A DNA stretch of 64,000 nucleotides, taken from contig CAMBFO010000001.1 in the NCBI GenBank assembly GCA_945865675.1, forward strand, positions 1 through 64,000, read 5' to 3'. This DNA is from Comamonas sp. lk. Its GTDB lineage: Bacteria; Pseudomonadota; Gammaproteobacteria; Burkholderiales; Burkholderiaceae_C. The notes under the pieces were generated by a model, which saw only the letters and a list, made by a program, of their open reading frames with translations, searched no databases and had not been told where the DNA came from. The translations under genes were made by a program, and so were the position numbers. Within the stretch, counting starts at the first letter, position 1; every line of letters begins with the position of its first letter. Positions 46,988 through 57,851 of this stretch are shown here, piece after piece.

Positions 46988-48375
46988 GCTTGGTTCCCGT
47001 GCATACGCATTTCTGCCGCGCGCGCATGGGCTTGTAAGCCTTCGCCATGCGCCAACACCGAAGCCGTCTGGCCCAGTGTTTGCGCACCCGCCTCGGACAC
47101 CTCAATCAAGCTGCTGCGCTTTTGAAAATCGTAGACCCCCAAGGGCGAAGAAAACCGCGCCGTGCCGGAGGTGGGCAACACATGGTTGGGGCCAGCGCAA
47201 TAGTCGCCTAGGCTTTCGCTGGTGAAGGCGCCCAGAAAAATCGCGCCTGCGTGAATCAGCAAAGGCTCCCACTGGTGCGGGTCGCGGCTGCTCACTTCCA
47301 GATGTTCGGGTGCGATGCGGTTGCTGATGGCGCAGGCCTCTTGCATGCTGCGCGTGTGTATCAGGGCGCCACGCCCGTTGAGCGAGGCGGCGATGATATC
47401 GCGCCGGGGCATCTCGGGCAGCAGTTTGTCGATGGACGCTTGCACCGCATCCATATAGTCCGCATCTGGGCACAGCAATATGCTTTGCGCCAGTTCATCA
47501 TGCTCGGCCTGGCTGAACAAATCCATGGCTACCCAGTCGGGCGGCGTGCTGCCGTCAGCCAGCACGAGTATTTCTGAGGGTCCCGCAATCATGTCGATGC
47601 CCACCGTGCCGAACACGCGGCGCTTGGCCGCTGCCACATAGGCGTTGCCCGGCCCGGTGATTTTGTCGACGCGGGGCACTGTGGCCGTGCCGTAGGCCAT
47701 GGCGGCTATCGCTTGCGCGCCGCCGATGGTGAAGGCGCGGCTGACTCCGGCGACAAAGGCCGCAGCCAGCACCAACTCGTTGCGCTCGCCGCGCGCGGCT
47801 GTCTTACCGCTGCCCGCCGCGCCGCCGGTGGCTACGCTGCCGCGCACCGGGGTGGGCACCACCATGATGATTTCGCCCACGCCGGCTACGTGCGCGGGAA
47901 TGGCGTTCATGAGCAAGCTCGACGGGTAGGCCGCTTTGCCGCCGGGCACGTAAATACCGGCACGGTCCAGCGGTGTGACTTTCTGGCCAAGCAAACTGCC
48001 GTCGGCGTCGCGGTACTGCCAGCTTTCGCCGCAGGCTTTCTTTTGTGCCTCGTGGTAGCTGCGTATGCGTGCAGCGGCGTCTTGCAAGGCGCGTTTTTGG
48101 GCTTCGGGTAGGCCATCGAAAGCGGCTTTGAAATCGGCTTGGTGCAACTCCAGCTCGGCCACAGCAGCGGCCTGCAAGCCGTCAAAGCGTGCGGTGTAGT
48201 CCAACACCGCAGCATCGCCACGCGCTTTCACATCGGCCAGGATGTCGGCCACGCGCTGCTCGATGGCCGCATCGGTATCGGCCGACCAATGCAGGCGCTG
48301 TTGAAACAAGGTTTCGAAATCTGCCTGGGCAGTGGACAGGCGTAAGGGTCGGGCGTTCATGCTGGAGAGCACCAT
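46984..48375 (-). CDS. hisD: Histidinol dehydrogenase
   Basis: [48 protein letters not shown]. Confidence 0.96.
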   Translation of the reverse strand: MVLSSMNARPLRLSTAQADFETLFQQRLHWSADTDAAIEQRVADILADVKARGDAAVLDYTARFDGLQAAAVAELELHQADFKAAFDGLPEAQKRALQDAAARIRSYHEAQKKACGESWQYRDADGSLLGQKVTPLDRAGIYVPGGKAAYPSSLLMNAIPAHVAGVGEIIMVVPTPVRGSVATGGAAGSGKTAARGERNELVLAAAFVAGVSRAFTIGGAQAIAAMAYGTATVPRVDKITGPGNAYVAAAKRRVFGTVGIDMIAGPSEILVLADGSTPPDWVAMDLFSQAEHDELAQSILLCPDADYMDAVQASIDKLLPEMPRRDIIAASLNGRGALIHTRSMQEACAISNRIAPEHLEVSSRDPHQWEPLLIHAGAIFLGAFTSESLGDYCAGPNHVLPTSGTARFSSPLGVYDFQKRSSLIEVSEAGAQTLGQTASVLAHGEGLQAHARAAEMRMHGNQA

Positions 48376-48380
48376 GCTGT

Positions 48381-49055
48381 TTATGCGCCGCTGGGTCCGC
48401 TTGCGCCCACGACCACGCCAAAGGCGTCGATGATGCGGCGTATGGGTTCGCGCTTGAGCTTTAAAGCTGCCTGGTTGACGATCAGGCGCGAACTGATGTC
48501 CATGATGCGCTCGACCTCGATCAAATTATTGGCACGCAAAGTGTTACCGGTGGACACCAAATCGACGATGGCATCGGACAGGCCCACCAGGGGCGCTAGC
48601 TCCATACTGCCGTACAGCTTGATCAAGTCCACATGCACGCCTTTGCTGGCAAAAAACTCGCGCGCAATCGCCACGTATTTGGTAGCCACGCGCAGGCGCG
48701 CACCCTGGCGCACGGCGTAGGCGTAATCAAAATCCGCGCGCACCGCCACGCTGATGCGGCACTTGGCAATTTGCAAATCCAGCGGTTGAAATAAACCGGC
48801 GCTGCCGCCACCCCAATCGCCGCCATGCTCCAGCAAAGTATCTTTGCCAGTGATGCCCATATCGGCGCCGCCGAACTGCACATAAGTGGGTACATCAGTG
48901 GCACGCACCACCAGCACACGCACATCGGGCTGGTTGGTATCGAGAATGAGCTTGCGCGAACTTTCCGGATCGTCGAGCACGCGGATGCCCGCCGACGCCA
49001 ACAAGGGCACGGTCTCTTCAAAAATGCGGCCTTTGGACAAGGCGATGGTGATCAT
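48381..49055 (-). CDS. hisG: ATP phosphoribosyltransferase catalytic subunit (short form)
   Basis: [40 protein letters not shown]. Confidence 0.95.
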   Translation of the reverse strand: MITIALSKGRIFEETVPLLASAGIRVLDDPESSRKLILDTNQPDVRVLVVRATDVPTYVQFGGADMGITGKDTLLEHGGDWGGGSAGLFQPLDLQIAKCRISVAVRADFDYAYAVRQGARLRVATKYVAIAREFFASKGVHVDLIKLYGSMELAPLVGLSDAIVDLVSTGNTLRANNLIEVERIMDISSRLIVNQAALKLKREPIRRIIDAFGVVVGASGPSGA

Positions 49056-49085
49056 GAATGGGCTTCTTTAAGTGGGCCAAACCAT

Positions 49086-50351
49086 TTAACGGATGCGCTC
49101 AATATCGGCGCCCAGGCCGCGCAGCTTGCTTTCCATGCGGTCGTAGCCACGGTCCAGATGGTAAATGCGGTCCACCACGGTCTCGCCTTCGGCTACCAGC
49201 CCGGCAATGACCAAGCTGGCCGAGGCGCGCAAATCGGTCGCCATCACGGTGGCGCCAGACAAGCGTTGCACACCCTGCACCACCGCCACTTTGCCTTCAA
49301 TCTGGATATTGGCGCCCAGGCGCAGCAATTCATTGACATGCATAAAGCGGTTTTCAAAAATCGTCTCGGTGCTGCGCGAGGCACCTTCGGAAATACAGTT
49401 CAGGGCCATGAACTGCGCTTGCATATCGGTAGGAAAACCGGGGTACTCGGTGGTGCGAAAACTCTGCGCTTGCAAACGGCCCTGCGCCTGGATGCGGATA
49501 CCGCCTTCCACCGCCTGTACCTGGGCACCGGCAGCTAGTAGCTTCTCGATCACCGCGTCCAAATGGTCGGCGCGCCCGTCTTTGAGAAACACCTCGCCAC
49601 CGGTTGCGGCAACGGCGCATAAAAAAGTGCCCGCTTCGATACGGTCCGCCACCACCTGGTGGGTGCAGCCTTGCAAAGCCTCCACGCCCTGGATACGGAT
49701 ACGGCGGCTGCCGTGGCCTTCGATGCGCGCGCCCATGGCAATCAGCATTTCAGCCAGATCGGGAATCTCAGGCTCTTGTGCGGCGTTTTCCAAAATGGTC
49801 TCGCCTTCGGCCAGGGCTGCAGCCATCAAAAAGTTTTCGGTGCCCGTGACGGTAACCATGTCGGTAGTGATGCGCGCGCCTTTGAGGCGCTTGCGCCCGC
49901 CACCAATGCGCGCGATCATATAGCCATGTTCCACGGCAATCTCAGCGCCCATGGCCGTCAGGCCTTTGAGGTGCTGGTCCACCGGACGCGAACCAATCGC
50001 ACAACCTCCGGGCAGGGAGACCTTGGCATGGCCGAAACGCGCGAGCAAGGGACCTAGCGCCAGCACCGAAGCGCGCATGGTTTTGACCAACTCATAAGGG
50101 GCTTCGGGCGTGTGCAAGGTGCCGGCATTGATGCGTAGTTCGCTGCCAACCTGCTCACTCACCTGCACGCCCATGTTGAGCAAAAGCTTGCGCATAGTGG
50201 AGACGTCCTGCAAGCGCGGGACGTTGCGCAGGTGTACCGGCTCAGACGTCAACAGCGCGGCGCACAGCTCGGGAAGGGTGGCGTTTTTGGCGCCGGAAAT
50301 CTGCACTTCGCCCTGCAGGCTGCGGCCACCGCGAATCAATAGCTTGTCCAT
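49086..50351 (-). CDS. murA: UDP-N-acetylglucosamine 1-carboxyvinyltransferase
   Basis: [49 protein letters not shown]. Confidence 0.97.
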   Translation of the reverse strand: MDKLLIRGGRSLQGEVQISGAKNATLPELCAALLTSEPVHLRNVPRLQDVSTMRKLLLNMGVQVSEQVGSELRINAGTLHTPEAPYELVKTMRASVLALGPLLARFGHAKVSLPGGCAIGSRPVDQHLKGLTAMGAEIAVEHGYMIARIGGGRKRLKGARITTDMVTVTGTENFLMAAALAEGETILENAAQEPEIPDLAEMLIAMGARIEGHGSRRIRIQGVEALQGCTHQVVADRIEAGTFLCAVAATGGEVFLKDGRADHLDAVIEKLLAAGAQVQAVEGGIRIQAQGRLQAQSFRTTEYPGFPTDMQAQFMALNCISEGASRSTETIFENRFMHVNELLRLGANIQIEGKVAVVQGVQRLSGATVMATDLRASASLVIAGLVAEGETVVDRIYHLDRGYDRMESKLRGLGADIERIR

Positions 50352-50361
50352 CGCCTCGGCC

Positions 50362-50604
50362 TTAAGAATTCTGGGCTGCCCACTCGGCAGGGGTGAAAGT
50401 TTTCATGGACAAGGCATGCACCTCATCGGTCTGCATGCGGGTGCCTAAGGTGGCATAAACCTGCTGGTGGCGCGCGATCAGGCGTTTGCCTTCAAAGGCG
50501 CCCGACACGATCGTGGCATACCAATGGCGTCCGTCACCTTCGAGCGCAATATGGGTGCAAGGCAGGCCAGCGGTTATGAGGGCTTGGAGTTGTTCTGCGG
50601 TCAT
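50362..50604 (-). CDS. BolA family protein
   Basis: [54 protein letters not shown]. Confidence 0.9.
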   Translation of the reverse strand: MTAEQLQALITAGLPCTHIALEGDGRHWYATIVSGAFEGKRLIARHQQVYATLGTRMQTDEVHALSMKTFTPAEWAAQNS

Positions 50605-50617
50605 AAAGAAAAAAGTT

Positions 50618-51373
50618 TTAGCTGCGGATTCTGTAACCGGTGCGCAGCAAATACAGCGCATTGGCGAAAACCAGCAGCGTAGAGCCGCCCACTACTGCCA
50701 GGCTTAACCAGGGCGATACATCGCTGACGCCAAAAAAGCCGTAGCGCAAACCATCAATCATGTAAAAGAAGGGATTGCAATGGCTGACGACTTGCCAGAA
50801 CGGCGGCAGCGAGTGGATGGAATAAAACACGCCGCTCAAAAAAGTCATAGGCATGATCACGAAGTTTTGAAATGCCGCCAACTGGTCAAACTTCTCAGCC
50901 CACAGGCCGGCAATCAGCCCCAGTGTGCCCATCATGGCCGCGCCCATGACCGCAAACAGGAAAATAAACAGCGGCTGGGCAAAGCTGATCTGCGTGAAAA
51001 ACGAAGCAATCGCATATACCCCCAAGCCCACCACCAGACCGCGCACCACGGCAGCGCCGACGTAGGCTACGAACCAGTGCCAGTACGACAAAGGCGTGAG
51101 CAGAATAAAGACCAGGTTACCCATCACTTTGCTCATGATGAGCGAAGACGAGCTATTGGCAAAGGCGTTTTGCAAGAGGCTCATCATCGCCAGGCCGGGC
51201 ACCAAAAAGGCGGTGTAACTCACCTGGTCATACACTTTCACATGGTCTTCCAAGGCGTGGCCGAAGATCAGCAAATACAGCATGGCGGTGAGCACCGGAC
51301 CGGCGATGGTTTGGAAAGCGACTTTCCAAAAACGCAGCACTTCTTTGTAGAGCAAGGTTTGCCAGCCGTTCAT
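50618..51373 (-). CDS. ABC-2 type transporter permease (YadH-like)
   Basis: Six-TM ABC-2 permease; TFLSGVFYSIHSLPPFWQ. Confidence 0.9.
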   Translation of the reverse strand: MNGWQTLLYKEVLRFWKVAFQTIAGPVLTAMLYLLIFGHALEDHVKVYDQVSYTAFLVPGLAMMSLLQNAFANSSSSLIMSKVMGNLVFILLTPLSYWHWFVAYVGAAVVRGLVVGLGVYAIASFFTQISFAQPLFIFLFAVMGAAMMGTLGLIAGLWAEKFDQLAAFQNFVIMPMTFLSGVFYSIHSLPPFWQVVSHCNPFFYMIDGLRYGFFGVSDVSPWLSLAVVGGSTLLVFANALYLLRTGYRIRS

Positions 51374-52332
51374 GCTACTGCCCCTGCGGTGGCTGTCACC
51401 GACTGGCCGGCTTTGCCCGAATGCTTTTGCATCACGTCCAAAAACACGTCTTCCAAATCGGCTTTGCGGATTTCCACATCCTCGGCGTGCAGGCCGGCTT
51501 CGCGTACCGCTGCCAGATAACGCTCGATCTCCAGTGCATCATGCGCCGGGAACTGCACGATGCGCCCGGTGACACGCGCCTGCGCGCGCAAGGCCTCGGG
51601 CAGCACGCCCTCGACTTTGAAGCGCAGCACATTGCTGGAGGCTGCTTTGAGCAGTTCGCTGGTATGGTCCAGAGCCACAATGCGCCCAGACTTGAGCATG
51701 GCGATACGGCCACACAGGGCTTCAGCCTCTTCCAGGTAATGGGTGGTGAGCAAGACGGTATGGCCTTGCTTATTGAGTTTGGCAATAAATTGCCACAAGG
51801 TTTGGCGCAATTCCACATCCACCCCAGCCGTCGGCTCGTCCAGCACAATGACCGGCGGCTTGTGCACCAGGGCTTGCGCCACCAGAAAACGCCGCTTCAT
51901 GCCACCCGACAACTGGCGCATATTGGCCTGGGCTTTGTCGGCCAGGCCCAGGCTCTCCAGCAATTCGTCAATCCAGGCGTCGTTATTGCGCACGCCGAAA
52001 TACCCCGACTGGATACGCAAGGCTTCGCGAATATTGAAAAAAGGGTCAAACACCAGCTCTTGCGGCACCACGCCGAGTTTGCGCCGGGCCTGTGCATAGT
52101 CGCGCTGTACATCGCTGCCCAGGACGCTGACGCTACCGGCGCTGGGTCGGGTCAGACCAGCGAGCATGCTGATCATGGTGGTTTTACCAGCGCCGTTGGG
52201 GCCGAGCAAACCGAAAAACTCACCTTGCTCAATATCCAGACTCACCTGGTCAACGGCTAGGAATGTGCTGCCTGGCGGGCCTTTGGGCGAGGCATACGCC
52301 TTGGAAATCGACTGGAAGGAAATGGCAAGCAT
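51370..52332 (-). CDS. ABC transporter ATP-binding protein (YadG-like)
   Basis: LLGPNGAGKTTMISMLAG; LSGGMKRRFLVAQALVHKPPVIVLDEPTAGVD. Confidence 0.93.
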   Translation of the reverse strand: MLAISFQSISKAYASPKGPPGSTFLAVDQVSLDIEQGEFFGLLGPNGAGKTTMISMLAGLTRPSAGSVSVLGSDVQRDYAQARRKLGVVPQELVFDPFFNIREALRIQSGYFGVRNNDAWIDELLESLGLADKAQANMRQLSGGMKRRFLVAQALVHKPPVIVLDEPTAGVDVELRQTLWQFIAKLNKQGHTVLLTTHYLEEAEALCGRIAMLKSGRIVALDHTSELLKAASSNVLRFKVEGVLPEALRAQARVTGRIVQFPAHDALEIERYLAAVREAGLHAEDVEIRKADLEDVFLDVMQKHSGKAGQSVTATAGAVA

Positions 52333-52388
52333 AAACGCCCGATTTTACGCCCGCAAGCCCAGCAGCCCTTTGTCGCCAGGCGAAAGGC

Positions 52389-52694
52389 CTAAAGCGGCGT
52401 GGGTTCCAAGCTTGTAGCGCTTGCTGGATCGCCGCTTTCGAGCAAAGCCCGCACGCCGTACAGTGCGGCCAAATGCATCAGTCGCTCAGGCGCGCCTTGG
52501 ATGTGCAGTTGCTTACCCCGGCGCAGGCAAGCGCGACGCAGCTCCAGCAAAACGGCCAGTGCCGACGAGTCGAAATCCTGTAGGGGCTGCGCATCGAGTA
52601 CCACCTGCTTGGGGCCGGTTGAAATGCCGGCAGCCAACTGCTCCAGGCAGGGGCCGGCCTGGGCATGGGTCAGAACGGCGGGTAGGGCGAGCAC
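52389..52694 (-). CDS. mlaB: MlaB-like STAS protein
   Basis: VVLDAQPLQDFDSSALAVLLELRR; mla operon position. Confidence 0.85.
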   Translation of the reverse strand: MLALPAVLTHAQAGPCLEQLAAGISTGPKQVVLDAQPLQDFDSSALAVLLELRRACLRRGKQLHIQGAPERLMHLAALYGVRALLESGDPASATSLEPTPL

Positions 52695-52695
52695 C

Positions 52696-53361
52696 TCAAT
52701 TCTTTTTCGTATTGGATTTATTGCGCGCTGCCAGCGATTCGATCAGGCCGTCCACGCCCTTGGCATTGATTTCCTGGGCGAACTGGCTTTTGTAAGTTTC
52801 GACCAACCAAACGCCCATCACGTTGATATTAAAAATCCGCCAGCCAGAGCCCTGGCCGGGCGTTTTTTCCAGGCGGTAATCCAGCTGGATCGGCTCACCA
52901 CTGCCGCGCACTTCGCTGCGCACCACCACTTCTTTGTCCTCGGGCGCAGCGCGCAAAGGCTTTAATGCGATGACCTGGTCGCTGATTTGGGACAGGGCCC
53001 CGGCGTAGGTGCGCACCAGCAAAATTTTGAACTCCTCTTGCAAGCGTTTTTGCTGCTCAGGCGTCGCCTGGCGCCAACCCGGGCCTGTGGCCGAAGCCGT
53101 CATGCGCTGAAAATCCACATGCGGCATGATGCGCGTGTCCACCAGTGCAACCACTTTGGCGATGTCGCCGCTACGCATGGACTTGTCCGCTTTGATAACG
53201 TCCAACACCTCGGTGGACATGCGCTTGATAAAGACATCAGCGGCCTCATCCTGCGCCCATGCGCTGCCAGCCGACAGCGCCCCCCAAAGAAGCATCAGTA
53301 CTACGCCCAACTGCTTGAAATATCGAAAACTCACTATTTTTCTCCCTGCGAATGGCGCCAC
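52696..53361 (-). CDS. mlaC: Phospholipid-binding protein MlaC
   Basis: Signal peptide plus MlaC domain; operon context. Confidence 0.9.
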   Translation of the reverse strand: MAPFAGRKIVSFRYFKQLGVVLMLLWGALSAGSAWAQDEAADVFIKRMSTEVLDVIKADKSMRSGDIAKVVALVDTRIMPHVDFQRMTASATGPGWRQATPEQQKRLQEEFKILLVRTYAGALSQISDQVIALKPLRAAPEDKEVVVRSEVRGSGEPIQLDYRLEKTPGQGSGWRIFNINVMGVWLVETYKSQFAQEINAKGVDGLIESLAARNKSNTKKN

Positions 53362-53399
53362 TCAGGTTGACCCTTGCTTGTGCCGCATTTAGATGGATT

Positions 53400-54134
53400 C
53401 TACGGTCGATCTTCCATGCTACCTGCGCTTTCCCCGTCGTTTTGCAGATAGACCCTACGCTGCAAATAGGAATCCCGCTTAAAGGAATACTGATCCAGGG
53501 CCACCGCATTGACGACATCGTCAGCCTGCAGGTAGCTAGCCCGCAAATCGGTAAAGCTGACAGCCATCATCAGGTCGCGCAGCACCACATCGTCCACATG
53601 GTTGGCCAGGTTGCCCTTCCAGTCCAGGGGATAGACCACAACCTCGATCAAAGTACGCGGGCCCAGCAAGGGCACCATGACAAAAGGCCCGGAGGGCACG
53701 CCCCAGCGGTTGAGCATCAGGCCGAAATCGGCCGGGTGCTTGTCGATGTCCAGCTTGCTAGCCACATCCACCAAGCCCAGCAAACCCACGGTGCTGTTGA
53801 CTGCCACGCGCTTGATGCTGTCCACCGTGGCCTTGGGCCGCAAAGACAATGCATTGTTCGGTATCGACCAGACATCGGCCAGATTGCCAAAAAAATGGCT
53901 CACGCTATTGCGCATCCAGCGCGGCAGCAACTCGGTGTAAGCAATGGCTACAGGGCGCATCACCGCATGATCGAGCACTTCATTGAAAGCGTAGATGCCG
54001 CGATTGATGCCTTCAAAAGGATCTACCAGATTGGCCGGCTTGGCCGTTTGCGCCCAAGCGCCGGATGCAGCACAAGCGATGGCCCCGATACAGGCCCAGG
54101 ACCGTAAGCGGCCAAGGAAATAAACACTAGGCAT
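53400..54134 (-). CDS. mlaA: Outer-membrane lipoprotein MlaA/VacJ
   Basis: DPFEGINRGIYAFNEVLDHAVMRPVA; GVPSGPFVMVPLLGPRT. Confidence 0.92.
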   Translation of the reverse strand: MPSVYFLGRLRSWACIGAIACAASGAWAQTAKPANLVDPFEGINRGIYAFNEVLDHAVMRPVAIAYTELLPRWMRNSVSHFFGNLADVWSIPNNALSLRPKATVDSIKRVAVNSTVGLLGLVDVASKLDIDKHPADFGLMLNRWGVPSGPFVMVPLLGPRTLIEVVVYPLDWKGNLANHVDDVVLRDLMMAVSFTDLRASYLQADDVVNAVALDQYSFKRDSYLQRRVYLQNDGESAGSMEDRP

Positions 54135-54613
54135 TAGTCTGCTTCTTTGGGCCCGGCGCTGGCTGCGGCTTTGCTATACAAAAACTGGCTGATCAGGCTC
54201 TCCAGTACGACCGCCGATTGGGTGGTGGTGATCATGGCGCCAGCGGCCAAAATCGCCTCCTCGGCGCCCGCCTCAATACCGAGGTATTGCTCTCCGAGCA
54301 AGCCGCTGGTCAAAATTTTGAGTGAGCTGTCTTTGGGGAAACGGTAACGACTTTCCATCGCAATATGCACCTGGGCCTGGAAACTTTTATCGTCGAACAC
54401 AATTTTTTCCACCCGCCCCACGACCACACCCGCACTGCGCACCGCCGCTTTGGCTTTAAGGCCGCCCACATTATCGAACTTGGCCGTCACTTTGTAGGTG
54501 GACTGGAAATTGAGACTGAGCAAATTGGCCGACTGCAAGGCCAGAAACAAAATGGCGACTGCGCCAATGAGCACAAACAGGCCAACCCACAGATCATTTT
54601 TTGAGCGTTGCAT
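54134..54613 (-). CDS. mlaD: MlaD substrate-binding (MCE) protein
   Basis: NDLWVGLFVLIGAVAILFLALQSANL; VRSAGVVVGRVEKI; GLLGEQYLGIEAG. Confidence 0.93.
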   Translation of the reverse strand: MQRSKNDLWVGLFVLIGAVAILFLALQSANLLSLNFQSTYKVTAKFDNVGGLKAKAAVRSAGVVVGRVEKIVFDDKSFQAQVHIAMESRYRFPKDSSLKILTSGLLGEQYLGIEAGAEEAILAAGAMITTTQSAVVLESLISQFLYSKAAASAGPKEAD

Positions 54614-54639
54614 GCGAATTCTTTCTGGATAAGCGGTCG

Positions 54640-55422
54640 CTAAATCGTAAACATCATGGCGGTGAGGACAAAGTCCATGACCAACACCGACAAAGAGGCC
54701 ATCACCACGGTGCGGGTGGTGGCGCTGGCCACCCCTTCGGGGGTTGCTTGCGCGACATAGCCTTGCAATAGTGCGACGTAGGTAACGGCAAAACCAAAAA
54801 TGATGCTCTTGATGATGCCATTGCCCACATCACGCCAAACGTCCACGCCGCCCTGAATCTGGCTCCAAAAGGAGCCGGAATCCACACCTATCATCACCAC
54901 GCCGACCACCCAGCCGCCCACAATACCCATGGCGCTGAACACTGCGGCAAGCAAGGGCATGGCAATCACACCGCCCCAAAAGCGTGGCGCCAGTACCCGT
55001 AGCACGGGATCCACTGCCATCATTTCCATGACGCTGATTTGTTCGCCGGCTTTCATTAAGCCGATTTCTGCGGTCAGCGAGGTGCCGGCACGCCCGGCGA
55101 AAAGCAAAGCCGTGACCACCGGCCCCAACTCGCGCACCAGGCTGAGCGCCACCAGCAGGCCAAGGGCCTCGGAGGAGCCATAGCGCTGCAAGGTGTAGTA
55201 ACCCTGTAAGCCAAACACAAAGCCCACAAACAAACCGGAAAACGCAATGATGACCAGCGAATAATTGCCCAAAAAATGAATCTGGTCGCGGATCAGTCCA
55301 AAGCGCTGCAAACTAGAGCGCAAGGTAAGCAGCAAACGCACAAACAAGCGCGCGCCGTAGCCGATGTGCGCCAACTTTTCGCGCACTGCAAAACCTAGAT
55401 TGCGCAGGGCTTGGGCCATCAT
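54640..55422 (-). CDS. mlaE: MlaE permease
   Basis: LVRELGPVVTALLFAGRAGTSLTAEIGLMKAGEQISVMEMMAVDP. Confidence 0.95.
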   Translation of the reverse strand: MMAQALRNLGFAVREKLAHIGYGARLFVRLLLTLRSSLQRFGLIRDQIHFLGNYSLVIIAFSGLFVGFVFGLQGYYTLQRYGSSEALGLLVALSLVRELGPVVTALLFAGRAGTSLTAEIGLMKAGEQISVMEMMAVDPVLRVLAPRFWGGVIAMPLLAAVFSAMGIVGGWVVGVVMIGVDSGSFWSQIQGGVDVWRDVGNGIIKSIIFGFAVTYVALLQGYVAQATPEGVASATTRTVVMASLSVLVMDFVLTAMMFTI

Positions 55423-56234
55423 GGCGCTGTCTCCACGCCAAAGTCTTGCGCCATCTCGAGCGCGGGGTAGTGAAAGCGCACCGGGCCATCGGTCCGTGCA
55501 TGTACGTACTGGTATACCAAGGGATCGGTGCTTTCGCGCACATGCTGGGGCGTACCTTCGGTGGCGACACGGCCATTGGCCAAAATTACCACATGGTCGG
55601 CAATACCAAAGGTTTGTTCCAACTCGTGGGACACAAAAATACTGGTCAGGCCCATGGTGTCATTAAGCTGGCGAATTAAATGCGCTGAGGTACCCAGGGA
55701 AATCGGATCCAGGCCGGAAAAGGGTTCGTCATACATCACCAGTTCCGGGTCGAGCGCTATCGCGCGCGCCAAGGCAATGCGCCTGGCCATACCGCCAGAG
55801 ACTTCGCTGGGCATCAGATCGCGCGCACCGCGCAGGCCCACGGCCTGCAACTTCATCAACACGATGTCCCGAATGAGCGGCTCGGGCAGCGCAGTGTGTT
55901 CGCGCAGGGGGAAAGCTACATTGTCAAAAACCGAAAGGTCTGCAAACAAGGCACCAAACTGAAAAAGCATACCCATGCGCCGGCGCGCTTCGTACAAAGC
56001 ACTTTGCTCCATAGCGCAGATGTCCTGGCCATCAAAAAGTACCCGGCCGCTTTGGGCCCGGATTTGTCCGCCGATCAGGCGCAACAAGGTAGTTTTTCCG
56101 CCGCCGCTGGCACCCATCAGCGCCGTCACTTTACCGCGCGGCACGCTAAAACTAGTGCCATCCAAAATCAGGCGTTCGTGGTAGGCGAAGCTCAGATTGT
56201 CAATGCGTACAAGGGGGTCGGAGGCAGCAGGCAT
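55419..56234 (-). CDS. mlaF: MlaF ATPase
   Basis: LMGASGGGKTTLLRLIGG; EVSGGMARRIALARAIALDPELVMYDEPFSGLDPIS. Confidence 0.95.
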   Translation of the reverse strand: MPAASDPLVRIDNLSFAYHERLILDGTSFSVPRGKVTALMGASGGGKTTLLRLIGGQIRAQSGRVLFDGQDICAMEQSALYEARRRMGMLFQFGALFADLSVFDNVAFPLREHTALPEPLIRDIVLMKLQAVGLRGARDLMPSEVSGGMARRIALARAIALDPELVMYDEPFSGLDPISLGTSAHLIRQLNDTMGLTSIFVSHELEQTFGIADHVVILANGRVATEGTPQHVRESTDPLVYQYVHARTDGPVRFHYPALEMAQDFGVETAP

Positions 56235-56352
56235 GGTGCGATAGGGTAGGCTCGCATCATAAGGGCTAGGCCGACCTCTAACCCGCGCTTTGGCAGTCTT
56301 GGCGAAAAGTTAGGCCGGACATTTACTAAGATTTACACGCGCGGGCATGCGC

Positions 56353-57819
56353 CTAGCGCGGCAGCTCGCTCGTGCCCATCAAAAATTCATCGATCGCGCG
56401 TGCCGCCTGGCGCCCCTCGCGGATCGCCCAAACCACCAAGGACTGACCGCGCCGCATATCGCCCGCGGCAAACACCCTGGGCAGGTTGGTGGCATAGGCG
56501 CTAGCGCCTTCGGTGGACGCTTTGGCGTTAGAGCGACCGTCCTTGACCACACCAAAAGCGTCCAGCACGCTGGCCACCGGATGCACAAAGCCCATTGCTA
56601 GCAGCACCAAATCCGCCTGGTAGGTTTTCTCCGTGCCAGGCACTTCCACCAACTTGCCGGCTTTCATTTCCACGTGCACCGTGGTCAGGGTTTTGACCTT
56701 GCCTTTTTCACCGGAAAAGGACTTGGTGGACACCGCAAATTCGCGCCCGCAGCCTTCTTCGTGGCTGGAACTGGTGCGCAATTTCAGAGGCCAGTAAGGC
56801 CAGGTAAGAGGCCGGTCTTCCACTTCGGGCGGCTGCGGCATCACTTCAAACTGGGTGACACTGGCCGCGCCATGGCGGTTGCTAGTGCCTACGCAGTCCG
56901 AGCCGGTATCGCCGCCGCCAATAACGATGACATGCTTGCCGTCGGCACGCAATTGGCCGGGAAATTTATCGCCGGCGTTGACTTTGTTTTGCTGGGGCAA
57001 AAACTCCATGGCGAAATGGATTCCATCGAGCTCGCGGCCCGGCACCGGTAAGTCACGCGACTGCTCCGAACCACCGGCGAGCAATACCGCATCAAAGTCT
57101 TTTTGCAATTGTGCTGCGGACACCGTTTCTTGGGCCCAGTTGGTAACTTTGGAATCCTTGGGCAACTCGCCCACCAGCACGCCAGTGCGCACGCTTACCC
57201 CTTCGGCCTGCAACTGCGCCATGCGCCGGTCGATATGGCCCTTGTCCATTTTGAAGTCCGGAATGCCGTAGCGCAGCAGGCCGCCGACGCGGTCATTTTT
57301 TTCAAACACCGTGACTGCATGGCCGACGCGCGCCAGTTGCTGCGCTGCTGCCAGACCGGCAGGGCCGGAGCCAATGACAGCTACTTTTTTACCCGTCTGC
57401 TGCGCTGCGGGCTGGGCCTGCACCCAGCCCTCAGTCCAGGCGCGGTCGATGATGGCGTGCTCAATGGACTTGATCCCCACCGCGTCGTCATTCACATTTA
57501 AGGTACACGCCGCCTCGCAGGGCGCGGGGCAGATCCGGCCAGTGAACTCGGGAAAATTATTGGTGCTGTGTAAGACCTCGATAGCCGCTTTCCAGTCGTC
57601 GCGGAACACCAGGTCATTGAAGTCCGGAATGATGTTGTTGACTGGGCAGCCGTTATTGCAAAACGGCGTGCCGCAATCCATGCAGCGCGCGCTTTGGGTC
57701 TTGGCCTGTCGGTCATTCAGACCGATCACAAATTCTTTGTAATTTTTGAGTCGCTCGGGCACAGGCGCATAGCCCTCTTGGACGCGTGCAAACTCCATGA
57801 ATCCGGTAATTTTTCCCAT
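56353..57819 (-). CDS. gltD: Glutamate synthase small subunit
   Basis: [71 protein letters not shown]. Confidence 0.97.
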   Translation of the reverse strand: MGKITGFMEFARVQEGYAPVPERLKNYKEFVIGLNDRQAKTQSARCMDCGTPFCNNGCPVNNIIPDFNDLVFRDDWKAAIEVLHSTNNFPEFTGRICPAPCEAACTLNVNDDAVGIKSIEHAIIDRAWTEGWVQAQPAAQQTGKKVAVIGSGPAGLAAAQQLARVGHAVTVFEKNDRVGGLLRYGIPDFKMDKGHIDRRMAQLQAEGVSVRTGVLVGELPKDSKVTNWAQETVSAAQLQKDFDAVLLAGGSEQSRDLPVPGRELDGIHFAMEFLPQQNKVNAGDKFPGQLRADGKHVIVIGGGDTGSDCVGTSNRHGAASVTQFEVMPQPPEVEDRPLTWPYWPLKLRTSSSHEEGCGREFAVSTKSFSGEKGKVKTLTTVHVEMKAGKLVEVPGTEKTYQADLVLLAMGFVHPVASVLDAFGVVKDGRSNAKASTEGASAYATNLPRVFAAGDMRRGQSLVVWAIREGRQAARAIDEFLMGTSELPR

Positions 57820-57851
57820 GATGCTGATCCTGTGTAATCGGTAATGCGCGC